Part shown: one piece after another, positions 1 through 11,000 of the stretch
How the letters are laid out: each line of letters begins with the position of its first letter
Position numbering within the stretch: the stretch's first letter is position 1
NCBI GenBank assembly: GCA_037976565.1
Contig: CP137680.1
Span: 26,361,403-26,425,402, forward strand
Direction of reading: 5' to 3'
Origin: Mesocentrotus franciscanus
Taxonomy: Eukaryota > Echinodermata > Echinoidea > Camarodonta > Strongylocentrotidae
Length of the DNA stretch: 64,000 bases
Program-made: the position numbers and the translations under genes
Notes under the pieces: generated by a model
What the model saw: the letters and a program-made list of their open reading frames with translations, nothing else
The model's database searches: none
What the model was told of the DNA's origin: nothing

Positions 1-1
1 T

Positions 2-1004
2 GTACATGTGAGAAACACCAACCGCTCTAGCTATTCATCACCTTACTCATCAGGCTCAGCTAGTTCTCAAGCAAAGCCACCCGCTGAAGTTGAAGTTGTA
101 GACATCTTAAGTGATGAAGAGGTTCGTGAAAACAACACCACCCGCCACAGTCAGAGAGAAAGAAAAGCATGTTAATTTCCCACTGTTACATGAAAACCAG
201 CAGAATGGTGATAGCCGAAAATCAGGCATGCTCAGGATTTTGAAACGGAATGAAGGAAATAGCTTTGCAGTGCAGGCAGACGTGTCGAAGGTGGACCATG
301 CAAACTTGAATGAAGCTGGATGTCGCACCATGGGTGCAGCACTCTGGATAATGGACCACGTCCCTTAGCTGCAGCTACTAACTACGCCAGTATTCCTGTA
401 ACAGGGAAGCAGAAAGATCAGGCACCACTAAGCAGGCCGCATAGCCCCAACCCTGAAAGTAAAGCCCATCCTGATCAGCAGTCCACAGAGGAAAAAAGTC
501 CGCAGGAACTGTGACTAAACCCCTCAACAGTTTACAGCAGCAGTGAAGACTTTAGTAGTATTAATGACTCTGATACTAGTGATGATAAGAGTAGGTTTAA
601 TGAACGTAACAGAAGTGATGCAGAATTGTCATATTTGGAGAGAAGCGATGAACTCACTGCAGATGTGGATGAAAGTGGTACTTGTCATAAGAGTAGGTAC
701 GCATATGAATGCAGCAGAAGAGATGCCGATATAGCACTGATGTATCTGGAGAATGATGACGAACTCTCTGTAGACGAAATAGAGGGAAGCGAGGATGAAA
801 GTACTACTACTACAAGTAGTAGTGACAGTGAATGCTCACTTTTATCTACAACTACAACTGTGGATGGAGGTTCATGGGATGTGAACAATGGTGACATATC
901 CGACTACAACAAACAAACTCACAATTCCAGAAGAGTGGCAAATTGAAGGTGTTTTACACAAATTGTGATTCCCTTTTGAATAAACGGAATGAACTGCTAC
1001 TGAT
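2..1004 (+). pseudogene. Decayed LINE (non-LTR retrotransposon) coding region, 5' part
   Basis: Three overlapping open stretches in different frames run into each other. Bases 2-172 encode a Ser-rich segment with an acidic hydrophobic patch (VVDILSDEE, resembling a SUMO-interacting motif). About 320-946 is one Ser/Asp/Glu-rich frame interrupted by a TGA at 512-514. From 943 another frame reads KVFYTNCDSLLNKRNELLL, which looks like the N-terminal beta strand and first helix of a CR1-like apurinic endonuclease domain, then runs into the assembly gap. I infer a decayed retrotransposon with at least two frame breaks and one stop. The Ser-rich upstream part could instead be a fragment of an unrelated host gene. 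It does not resemble NAA15. Confidence 0.5.
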
Positions 1005-1504
1005 NNNNNNNNNNNNNNNNNNNNNNNNNNNNNNNNNNNNNNNNNNNNNNNNNNNNNNNNNNNNNNNNNNNNNNNNNNNNNNNNNNNNNNNNNNNNNNNN
1101 NNNNNNNNNNNNNNNNNNNNNNNNNNNNNNNNNNNNNNNNNNNNNNNNNNNNNNNNNNNNNNNNNNNNNNNNNNNNNNNNNNNNNNNNNNNNNNNNNNNN
1201 NNNNNNNNNNNNNNNNNNNNNNNNNNNNNNNNNNNNNNNNNNNNNNNNNNNNNNNNNNNNNNNNNNNNNNNNNNNNNNNNNNNNNNNNNNNNNNNNNNNN
1301 NNNNNNNNNNNNNNNNNNNNNNNNNNNNNNNNNNNNNNNNNNNNNNNNNNNNNNNNNNNNNNNNNNNNNNNNNNNNNNNNNNNNNNNNNNNNNNNNNNNN
1401 NNNNNNNNNNNNNNNNNNNNNNNNNNNNNNNNNNNNNNNNNNNNNNNNNNNNNNNNNNNNNNNNNNNNNNNNNNNNNNNNNNNNNNNNNNNNNNNNNNNN
1501 NNNN
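1005..1504. other. Assembly gap of exactly 500 N
   Basis: Fixed-size run of N. The left flank is LINE coding sequence and the right flank is the interior of MITE family A, so repeats probably broke the assembly here. The missing first coding exon of NAA15 could lie in the gap or left of the window. Confidence 0.99.
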
Positions 1505-1955
1505 AAAAAAGTTTGAGCAAAATCGGATAACTAATAAGAAAGTTATGAATTTTTGTAAAAGTATGTAAATCTAAAAAACAATGGAAATCACTACACAAAT
1601 TACCAATTTGGTTATCAGTTTGTGACGTCATGTCCTCACAACTTATCAATTGCTTTCTATAGTTTAATCCCATTATTTTACCTTTTTATCCCCCAAAACT
1701 TGATTTCCCCATGCCTTTGCCCAGGTTATATGATTTGTATCATATAGCGTCATGACTCATGACATTTCCCAAAATCTTTTATAAATTTTGAAGAATTGAT
1801 ACTATTTTTCTGAATATTGTATTTTATAGTTATTGATTTTTATATAAATAGTATTAGTTTATCGAAATTCAAATTGTTCATGATTTAACTGGACAAAAAT
1901 TACTCTATATTAGTGCATCCACACAAAAACTTTGTGATAGTGTATCTCACAGTCA
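1505..1955 (+). mobile_element. MITE family A, truncated copy (left half)
   Basis: Sequence from AAAAAAGTTTGAGCAAAATC through the GACGTCA-containing segment to ATTAGTGCATCCACAC is closely similar to 14743-15150 and, inverted, to 61200-61600. The TTAA-proximal left end is lost in the gap and the right half is missing. Confidence 0.8.
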
Positions 1956-2511
1956 AATAAATTAATAATAATAATAATACCTAAAAAATAGTGATAAAAG
2001 AAGTTGTTAGAATATTCTTTATACTATCAATAAAATACTATTGTCCATTTTTATTAGGCAATTCACTCGACACAAAAGGTCGTTTCGTCTTAGCAATGTT
2101 TAAGATGAAACAATGGACATCTCGTACCAAATATAGCGTACCTTTTGACTAGGATAGCGTCGATCAATGTTTAGTAAATGGGGTCTCTTTTGCCCTTCTC
2201 TCCCATTGGTTCCAGATATGAGGGGATCGGACTTGACTTGGCACGGCCTACGGCTAGGAGTGGCTACGATGCGCGATGGGCTGCCAATACCCACTCTAAA
2301 TAGCGTGGCTTCTCTGCTAGAATGTGCCGTCCTTCCACTGATATTACTCAAAATATAAACTGGCGTTGTCCATATCATTTTTTTTCTCACATACTCTAAA
2401 CGCCCACAGAATAAGTTATAACAATGTGGACCCCTACAGTAATATTAGTAGAGACAGATTTCACACAATGTGTAGCATGATGCATGTCTATATTGGTGTA
2501 TCAACCGCACC
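1956..2511. other. No gene recognised
   Basis: A short AAT microsatellite (about 1962-1980) is followed by less AT-rich single-copy-looking DNA. I looked for the NAA15 first exon (a start codon followed by a short Pro-rich segment ending in an FKRIL-like helix) on the + strand and did not find it. Confidence 0.6.
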
Positions 2512-3360
2512 CCAATTTTTGTCTCGCCTGCGTAGCAAAAAGCGAGACATAGGCGCCGCTTTTCCGGTGACGGCGGCGACGGCGGCGACGGCGGCGACGG
2601 CGACGGCGTCAACGGCGACGGCGTCAACATCAAAACTTAACCTAAGGTTAAGTTTTTGAATTGTTAATATAATTTTGAAAGTATAAGGTCCTATTAAATG
2701 AAACTTGGACTAAAGGGTTATCAAGTATCCCCAATCATGTGAGGAAAATTTCAGGTCACAAAGTCAAGGTCAAAGGTCATTTCAGGTCAACAAACTTAGA
2801 CTATGTTGTGGCATCATCATCAAAAACTTAACCTGAGGTTAAGTTTTTGAATTTGTAATATAATTTTGAAAGTATAAGTTCTTATTCAATGAAACTTAGA
2901 CTAAAGGGTTATCAAGTATCCCCAATCATGTGAGTAGAATTTCAGCCCACTAGGTCAAGGTCAAAGGTCATTTCAGGTCAACAAACTTAACTATGTTGTG
3001 GCATCAGGCTAAGATTTTTTAATTGTTATCATAATTTTGAAAGTATACATTCCTATTCCATGAAACTTGAACATAAGGGTTATCAAGTATCACCAATCAT
3101 GTTATTAGTCTTTAGGTGACAAAGTAAAGGTCAAATGTCATTTCAGGTCTGGAAACTTAGACTTTGTTGTGGCATCAACATCAAGATTTTGAAATTTTAG
3201 CATAATTTCAAAAGTGTTTGTTCAAATTCCATGAAACTTGTACCCAAGGGCTATCAAGTATCACTAATCATGTGACACAAATTCCAGGTCACAAAGTCAA
3301 GGTCAAAGGTCATTTTAGGTCAGTAGACTTGGATTATGTTATCAAAATTTAATATGAGAA
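2512..3360 (+). repeat. Hairpin-headed minisatellite with AGGTCA motifs, ~4 units
   Basis: Starts with a hairpin (TCTCGC at 2521-2526 pairing with GCGAGA at about 2542-2547), followed by a GGCGAC-type triplet-rich run (about 2565-2625). About four tandem units of ~175-190 bp follow. Each has the order AAACTTAACCTGAGGTTAAG-like start, GGTTATCAAGTATC, and a block with AAGGTCAAAGGTCA and TTCAGGTCA. Units diverge towards the right end. The architecture matches the elements at 10931 and 20937. Confidence 0.75.
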
Positions 3361-4048
3361 TTAATAAATAAATTGTTATTTTTTCATATTTCATGAAAGT
3401 AAATATTCGAATCATTCGAGTACTTTCCCATGAATATTCTAATAGTAATTTTAGTATTCGATCCCAGGCCTAGTATGTACATGATCAGTTACAGCTAGGT
3501 GACAATATTGATGTTTGGATAATATATATTGGAGTATATCTCATAATAATGTTCTCATTATGCTAATGAGACGTGATGTGATGTAGATGGGTTCTACCTT
3601 CCAATTGTTTTTACACAAAGTGCTGAAAATCCTCTTTTCTTAAAAAGTTTATTAGATAACTTTATTTGTAAATTACTGACAAGCATTGAAACATTTGTAG
3701 TCTTACCCATACACTAAATCTCATTATATTGTATTCTTATGATACAGTAAATAATTATTCTGATGATTCATAATCAATATTCACTTCAAAATGCTTATTA
3801 TATTCAGAGGATTTCATTTTCGGGGGTCTGCAAATGGGCCACCCCGCCTATAAAAATAATGTCCCAACCTCAACTTTTCATTATATCGAATTGCGTAATG
3901 CCGAATTGCGTAATGCAGGCGAGACCGCCGAGAGCGTTTCACTTGTTGATTTTTACTGATGGTAAAAAACGTGTGGGTAATACAACGTTAATACAACGGA
4001 AAAGTGTTGACAATATCAGTTCTGAGTGTAATTGTAAGTAATGGCAAG
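3361..4048. other. No gene recognised
   Basis: AT-rich DNA without a convincing exon. About 3818-3870 contains a short scrap of the family C end (GGGGTCTGCAAATGGG). Confidence 0.5.
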
Positions 4049-4877
4049 TACCGTAAATCTCTGTGTATAAAACCCTGTCTTAATTGGAAAATAAAGTCGC
4101 GGTGACGTCCGGACGCCGTCCGGATGACATTTACCCACTTCCAATTAAGACGCGTCAATCGGGGTAACGTCCGGACAATATCGAGGTAAATCTCACCCTA
4201 GACGGGCCAGGGTGATAGCGAGGTGACGTCCACTTCCTGATAAACGGCTTATTAAGACGCTCGCGGAATGTTACCCAGGGAAATTACGTCATCGCTGTGG
4301 TACATTTTTTCACGGCGATGACGTAATTTACATGTCATGTACACAGCGCGTGCCAGCTGATCGCGATAAGACAGGTGCGGTTGTTATGGTAACCTACCCG
4401 GGTGAGGTTTTTGCGGATGGCTGATTAAGACGGCGCCCAAAAGCTCACCCCGTATTTTACGATCAGACCCCCCACTGTTTCTCATCCACATATCGCTCTG
4501 GTGAGATCGAAAAAGTTCTATTAAGACGGGGCTTAAGATGCACCCCTATTTTTAAAATATATATATATTTTTTTTCTTTTTTGTTGACTCAGGCAGCATG
4601 CCAGATCACATCTTATTTCAGCTTTCGAAAACCCATGCAGGGAAGGACCTTCATTTTATTACGAGGCGCAGTTGAACGTGCCGATTTGTGCTTGTGAACT
4701 TGTCACAAATAATAATAATGTCTTTAAAACTAAAATGACAGACAAATTTTACTCCCGAGTCCAAACAGATATTCGGACATACTGTAGGCTATATCCTGTA
4801 CCTGTCTATAAGACGCACCCCCGTTCGAATTTTTCCAGCAGAAAAAAAGTGCGTCTTATACACAGAGATTTACGGTA
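4049..4877. mobile_element. Non-autonomous DNA transposon with ~25-bp TIRs
   Basis: The left end TACCGTAAATCTCTGTGTAT is the inverse of the right end (ATACACAGAGATTTACGGTA, ending 4877). Both ends lie at TA, and the interior has repeated TTAAGACG and TATAAGACGCACC blocks, a style seen in Tc1/mariner-pogo-type elements. The interior is relatively GC-rich with no transposase frame. The element ends 75 bp before the first visible NAA15 exon. Confidence 0.75.
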
Positions 4878-4951
4878 CCTGTGTAAATTGTTACCAGTTT
4901 TAGGCATCTGTGCCATTAATGCACTGAGATGTGTTTGTTGTATATTGACAG

Positions 4952-5036
4952 AAATGCTATGAACAGAAGCAGTACAAGAATGGACTCAAATTTTCCAAGC
5001 AGATTCTATCGAATCCAAAGTTTGCTGAACATGGAG
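4952..5036 (+). CDS. NAA15: NAA15 visible exon 1
   Basis: Follows ATTGACAG and begins [14 protein letters not shown], ending HG plus one base of Glu; donor GTAAGT. This is the second coding exon expected from vertebrate NAA15 and is part of the first TPR. Confidence 0.93.
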
Positions 5037-8000
5037 GTAAGTTGAACATTTTCTGTGTGTGTTAAAGCACTTTTTTTTGTAAGATAGGGGTCTTGAGCCC
5101 TTTTCAGGTCTTTGGGCCCTTTTCAGGTCTTTGGGCCTTTTTTGTTCCTGAAGCTAATGGGTAGTTAATAGGCCTTGGTCATCACAGGTTTTGCGAAACC
5201 CGGGTTTGACTTGGAAAATTTCAGGCAGGGACCAGTTAGTTCTCTGAACGGGAATTTTCCCAGCACCAGAAAAATTGTGTGCATGCAGCAATGGGAGATG
5301 TAAATGGTGAAAATGCTGATCTAATAATATGACAGAAAAGACAGTTAATGCTTTCAAATCAATTAAAAAATGGCTTTTCTGAGGTACATAACTTGGAAGA
5401 AAATAAAATTATTTAGATTAGAATGACAGCTACAAATTTTGTTTGCTTCTGATCTTAAGGAATTTAAGGTAGAAATCAAGCCTTGTGATACCATGCATTT
5501 TATTAGCCAAATGAAAAATGGGTTATGTAGCAACTGCATATGAACATACGACCACACTCTGATTGATGATTACTTTGCATTTTTTTCAGAAACACTGTCC
5601 ATGAAAGGCCTCATTCTGAACTGCCTAGGCAAGAAAGAAGAGGCAATGGAGTTGGTGAAGAGAGGACTTCGTAATGATCTCCGAAGTCATGTCTGTATCC
5701 TTTAAAACAAGATCTTCAAGATGTCTAAGTAGGTTGCCAAGCCCACGACATACTGTGTACCAAGCGAGCATTATCAATAAAGTCCAGTGCGCATGCCTCA
5801 GTTTAGCAAATATCAAGTGCATAGAATGATCCATTTTGATCTCAACAATGCTGTTACAAATATTGGGTTTGGAACGAGAATCTGTTCAAAGACTGTTCTC
5901 TTGACTCTTGAAGGTTCTCATCTTTGTTTCTCTGGCTTTTGCCCAAGCATTGAAGAGTCACGGTCAGTCTGATCTTGTCTCTGCAATGCTTAGGATTTAG
6001 ATGAATTTCAACCTTCTAGAATGTGAATTGAGTTCATTTATTTATTTGTGCTGATAGATACCAAACTAAACAAGCTTATTCTCCTTAATGCATTTTGTGT
6101 CAGGTTGGCATGTATTTGGTTTAATACAGAGAGCAGAGAGGAAATATGATGAGGCTATCAAAGCCTACAGGAATGCACTCAAATGGGACAAGGTAAGGAG
6201 AGGTATCTTACAAATTACAATGTGCGACTATAAATCTAAGGCTTATTTCCTTTAAAAAATGATTGATATAAAATGTGGTATTGGTAATCATTTAAAGGTA
6301 CTATGTCCCATTTGCAGCCAACATTAAATTCTGCAGAACTTTGTAGGAATTATGAATATGTCACATATGTCCTATCTGTGAAATTTAAACGTGAGCAGTG
6401 TCCTATTATTCAAATTATACAATACCCATTTACTTTCTAGATTTCACTGTCAGACACTATTGAGTGACTGACCGACTTTTTTTTCTTTGGTAATAACATA
6501 CAAAAAAATTAGCTGTAAAGGTACATGAGCATTTGTCTACATCATTAACCCACTTCTTGTAATGGCCAAATTTAAACTGAATCTTTTCGCAGCACAAAAC
6601 GTACGACCATTCGGTACAAAGACTATTACTAAAATGATTGCAATCACTACAGTCGATTTGACAAGTAATGCCCGGTATTTTCCCACTAAAAGACATTTTC
6701 AAGCCCTTTCGTTTTGAGGGAAGTTCTAAATTAGTATTATCTTTCAAATGCCGTTGGAATTCAACCTTTTCATTTTTGGGGTCTGCAAATGGGACATAGT
6801 ACCTTTAAGCATTTACACACCTTACAAGAATCTCAGACTTCCTTTGGAAAAGCCTCTGGTATTACAAATTTATTTAGCATCTACCTCAGACCCTTACTAG
6901 TTTGCATAGTTGTCATTTGCTGACGAAGCATAGTTTCTTTGAGTTATGATGCTTCTTTGTTCAGATCAAAAAGGGTGTCATTCTTCCAAACCATATTTCA
7001 GGTAGGTAATGATAAATAGAGGATACTGGGGTTGAATTAAGGATATGAACTTGCCTAAGATCTCAAGTGAAATTTTCTAAAGCTTGTTTTAGGAAAGATG
7101 GATTTGAAGTTTCTTATCTTTTTTGCATTTTGTTGTTGTATTTTCCAGGAGAATCTTCAAATTCTACGAGACTTGTCATTGCTTCAGATTCAAATGAGAG
7201 ATCTAGAAGGATACAAGGTAAGAACTTAAAAGATAAAGCTCAGCCATCACCTCCATTTAAAAAAAAACACTTGGTATCGACCATTACTCTTTGAAAGCAT
7301 TATTTTTTCCTTCAATGCCAAGTATGTTTCTCTTTTAGTGTAAACATTTAAAAAAAAGAAAACCCCAAACGACAAATACTGTGCCCTATGATGATGGTAA
7401 GGTTCCCTCTCCTGACATCCTATGGGTGAGGAGAAAACCCGCAAACATCGAACCCAAATAAATACTTCTGAGGGCAACATTCACAGTAAGATATTCATAC
7501 GAAATGGCTTCTTGAATTCCTTTGACCGTACTTCAGCTTGCCTTGACATTTTGCTCTGGATATGAATGAATTGTATGACACATACTCAGGCAACAGTTGC
7601 TTTGTAGTCCAGTTTCTACACTAGCTCGATTCCTGACTTAAACCATTTATCAAACACTAGACCAACCCTCGACTTAAGCCGAACCCTATGTCAAAATTTT
7701 GCTGGAGCAAATTGAGAACTGCATACATATGTGGGATGCAATGCCAAAATAATAAAAATCTTTGATAGTCTTGCAATGTTGATTGAATGAATCTTATTGA
7801 TCTTTATATCAGGATACGAGGTATCAGTTACTTCACTTGCGGCCAGCACAGAGGGCATCCTGGATCGGGTATGCTATGGCCTTTCATCTCCTGAAAGACT
7901 ACGACACCGCTCTCAATGTGTTGGAGGAATTCAGGAAAACACAACAGGTACAGTAGTTTCTTGTGATGGGCAAATCAAAAGAATGGAAGTGTAGAATACA

Positions 8001-11000
8001 ATGTGTTTAATAGAGAAGATTTATAAAAATGAATGTGCTGTTGTTGTTGTTATTCACTCTAAACCCTCATCCACCAACGACTAAAATGAGTCCTGGATAA
8101 AACCGTGTTAAGATACCATTAGCAAGTGTGTCACGTAACGATTTAATGACATATATGTATGTCATATAGCAAATAAGGACAGTCACTGAGCAAATACACG
8201 ACAGCGGAGCCCACAATGATTGAATGCCTTTGATGCATACACTGCTTTTGATGTCTTGAAATTGAAATTAAGCATTTATTATCCATTCAGAAATTAGGTT
8301 CCTCATTCTACCCTCAACAATTGCTGTGGTAACAAAGGAACATCCCTTCACTGCTATTATGTAAAATAAGTAGAACAGGTGAATATGCATGTGACACCTG
8401 TTCTACTTATTTTTACATAACAGCAGTGAAGGGATGTTCCTTTGTCTACCACAGCAATTGTTGAGGGTAGAATGAGGAACCGTATATTTTGTCCTCTTTC
8501 TTTGTCCGTCATGTTCACAGTGATTGTTGCCCAACAGATTACCCTTAACCTTGGTATCAAATAAATAACCTATAGACTTTTTGTCTCAATTTTGTTGTAA
8601 ACGTACATTTAGTGCCTTCTTTTACACCAAAATTCATATGCACTGTCTAAATGACATAAGTCACATAATAACAAAAACTTCCGTAACGTGCTGTTATACC
8701 AGACATTTCTGTTGAAGAAATTTGTGATCTAAAGTAATGTATGTTGATTGTGTAGGTAGAGGCATGGCATAACGTTTTGCCCAACTGTGTAACAGTAAAG
8801 ACAGAAAGACCCTGTATTAGACCAAGATGAAGCAATTACCTTACAGCACATCTCACACATGACAACTAAGGCTGCTACGGGTACACGTGTGTTCCGTGTA
8901 CTCGTCCGTTCGACAACTACACATGTACTATTTCTTGTACACAAATTTGCATTTGCAGAGAAAGACGAGAATAAAGAGCCATGTTTACGAATTCAAGACT
9001 ACAATAACTAGATTACTATGTGATGCTTAAACATATATTGAGCAAGCATCTTCAATTCAATATTGTCATCTTCCCCGAATTCCAATTTTTGCTAATTATG
9101 CGAGCTTGGGTTAATCTTAAATGTTGTGTACCTTCTGTGATTTTGTTGCCCTGTGATGATGGTAAGGTTCCCTGTCCTGACATCCTGTGGGTGAGGAGAA
9201 AACCCGCAAACATCGAACCCAAATAAACACTTCTGAGGGCAGAACTTAGTATCCTAGAATCTAGAAATATTGTTAGTATTGGTATGAGCAGTAGTAGGAA
9301 GATTAGTAAGAGAGATAGAAGAGAAGAGGACATCCGTGTCAGTTCTGAGGTCGTCCAAAAGCATTTTTTTTGGGGGGGGGAGTTTTGTTGGAGATCATGA
9401 GTATTGGATGCTCTGACATATGATCTAACAACATTTTCTGTGGGCATTATATTGTCAAAAATAGATGGGTTATGGTTGTAATTGCGTTTCAGGTTAGTTA
9501 AGTGTACATGCACACATAGCAGCATTAGTATACTTTTTGTGTAGTGAAAACTGTTCAGACGACCTCTATTGATTCTCAACATTTTCAAACAGTGCTGTAC
9601 AAAACTCACCAAAATTAACTAAAATTGCAGTACAATTGATGACACCTAAATAGCAGTAAAATACAACCTTTTCAACTCACCGATGTTGGAAAAAATTCTT
9701 TGAAAATTAAAATAAGAAGTCTACTGTCATGTATCTCAATTGATATAGAACCATCTTGTTGCAGTCCGACTTGTGACTAACCCCAATTAATCTATTCTGG
9801 AAGATTTCTGCATTGTCTGGTAATGGATAAAAATGCAGGAGTGTGAGAACCCTGTATTTGAAGGTTACCAAATCAACCATTACAACCAACCAACCCTTCT
9901 CTGCCCCACAGGTAAAGGCATATGACTATGAACACAGCGAGTTCCTCCTCTACATGAATCAAGTAATGAGGGAAGCTGGGATGCATGAAGAAGCTCTTAA
10001 CCATCTCATTCAGTACCAACAACAGATATGTGATCAAGTTTGCCTTCAAGAAACAAAAGGTAACACATTATCCTGAGGATGGGACTATCCACATGTGAAA
10101 CATTTCAATTGTATATATTCACATCTACTACCACTTTAGAAATGACAAATCTGATATTTATGAATAAGATAGAAGACTAAACTGAGGGCTTTAAAAAGTC
10201 ATTGAAAATATTTCAAAAACTGTAACATGTTATGAGAAGGGAACATTCTTCTTCTTCACTCCCTCATGTGAATTCACCCCTTTCAAATGTACTTCTTCGC
10301 AACTCTCTAAAGATGTGTACAAAGTCAAACTGTATTACCATACAGCTCACTAGTCATGCATGCATTGGGTATTAATGAAAAAGAAATCAAATGATGTCAA
10401 CTGAATTACATATCGTTAACAATTTTCGGAAATTCAATCCATTTATACAGAGATCATATTGGATTCACTTTAGGACCAGAATGTTGCATTCATTCTCACT
10501 TTGTTTATAGCCTAAGTTAGCGATCATTCTTTTTCTTCAAAATAATAGAAAACCAATTTGATGATTAAACAGTAGAACGAGAGTTTTCGATAGAAGATTA
10601 ACTCCAGTATCTTTTCATTTTTTCTTAGCTGATCTGTTATTAAAACTTGACAAACCAGACGAAGCAAGGCAGATCTTTGAGCATCTGTTGGAGAGGAATC
10701 CTGAGAATTGGGCCTACTATGAGGGCTTGGAGCAAAGCACCAACCCACAGACCGAGGCTGAGAGATTAGCCATCTACACCACGTACATGGTGAAGTATCC
10801 TAGAGCAGCAGCACCCAAGAGGTTACCCCTCAAATTTGTGACAGGTAGTTTATCACTCCCCCTCACCTTTCTTCCCTGTAAGAAACCAGGCAATAAGAAA
10901 CCTGGCTTGGGAATTACATAATTCAGATTTTTATCCCCTCGCCGACGAAGTCGGAGGGGATATAGAAACGCCGCTGTCCGTCCTTCCTTCCTTCCGTGCG

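Larger units (their letters stand above)
5037..6291. other. NAA15 introns around visible exons 2 and 3
   Basis: Three short introns. A tandem of the phrase TTTTCAGGTCTTTGGGCC occurs near 5100-5140. Otherwise AT-rich with no gene or strong repeat recognised. Confidence 0.6.
9576..10930. other. Introns flanking visible exons 6 and 7
   Basis: Besides exons at 9912-10059 and 10629-10844, no gene or repeat family is recognised. Confidence 0.5.

Noticed and set aside
1956..4951. Search for the missing NAA15 first exon
   Set aside because: No frame matching the expected short N-terminal segment with a donor in compatible phase was found; it is probably left of the window or in the gap.
7381..7476. 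Repeat X as a hammerhead ribozyme
   Set aside because: CTGACATCC and GGAGAAAAC resemble core boxes only loosely; the essential CTGATGA and GAAA arrangement is absent.
9052..9612. 186-residue minus-strand frame
   Set aside because: Lies entirely on repeat Y; the other Y copies break the frame, so no selection for coding is visible.
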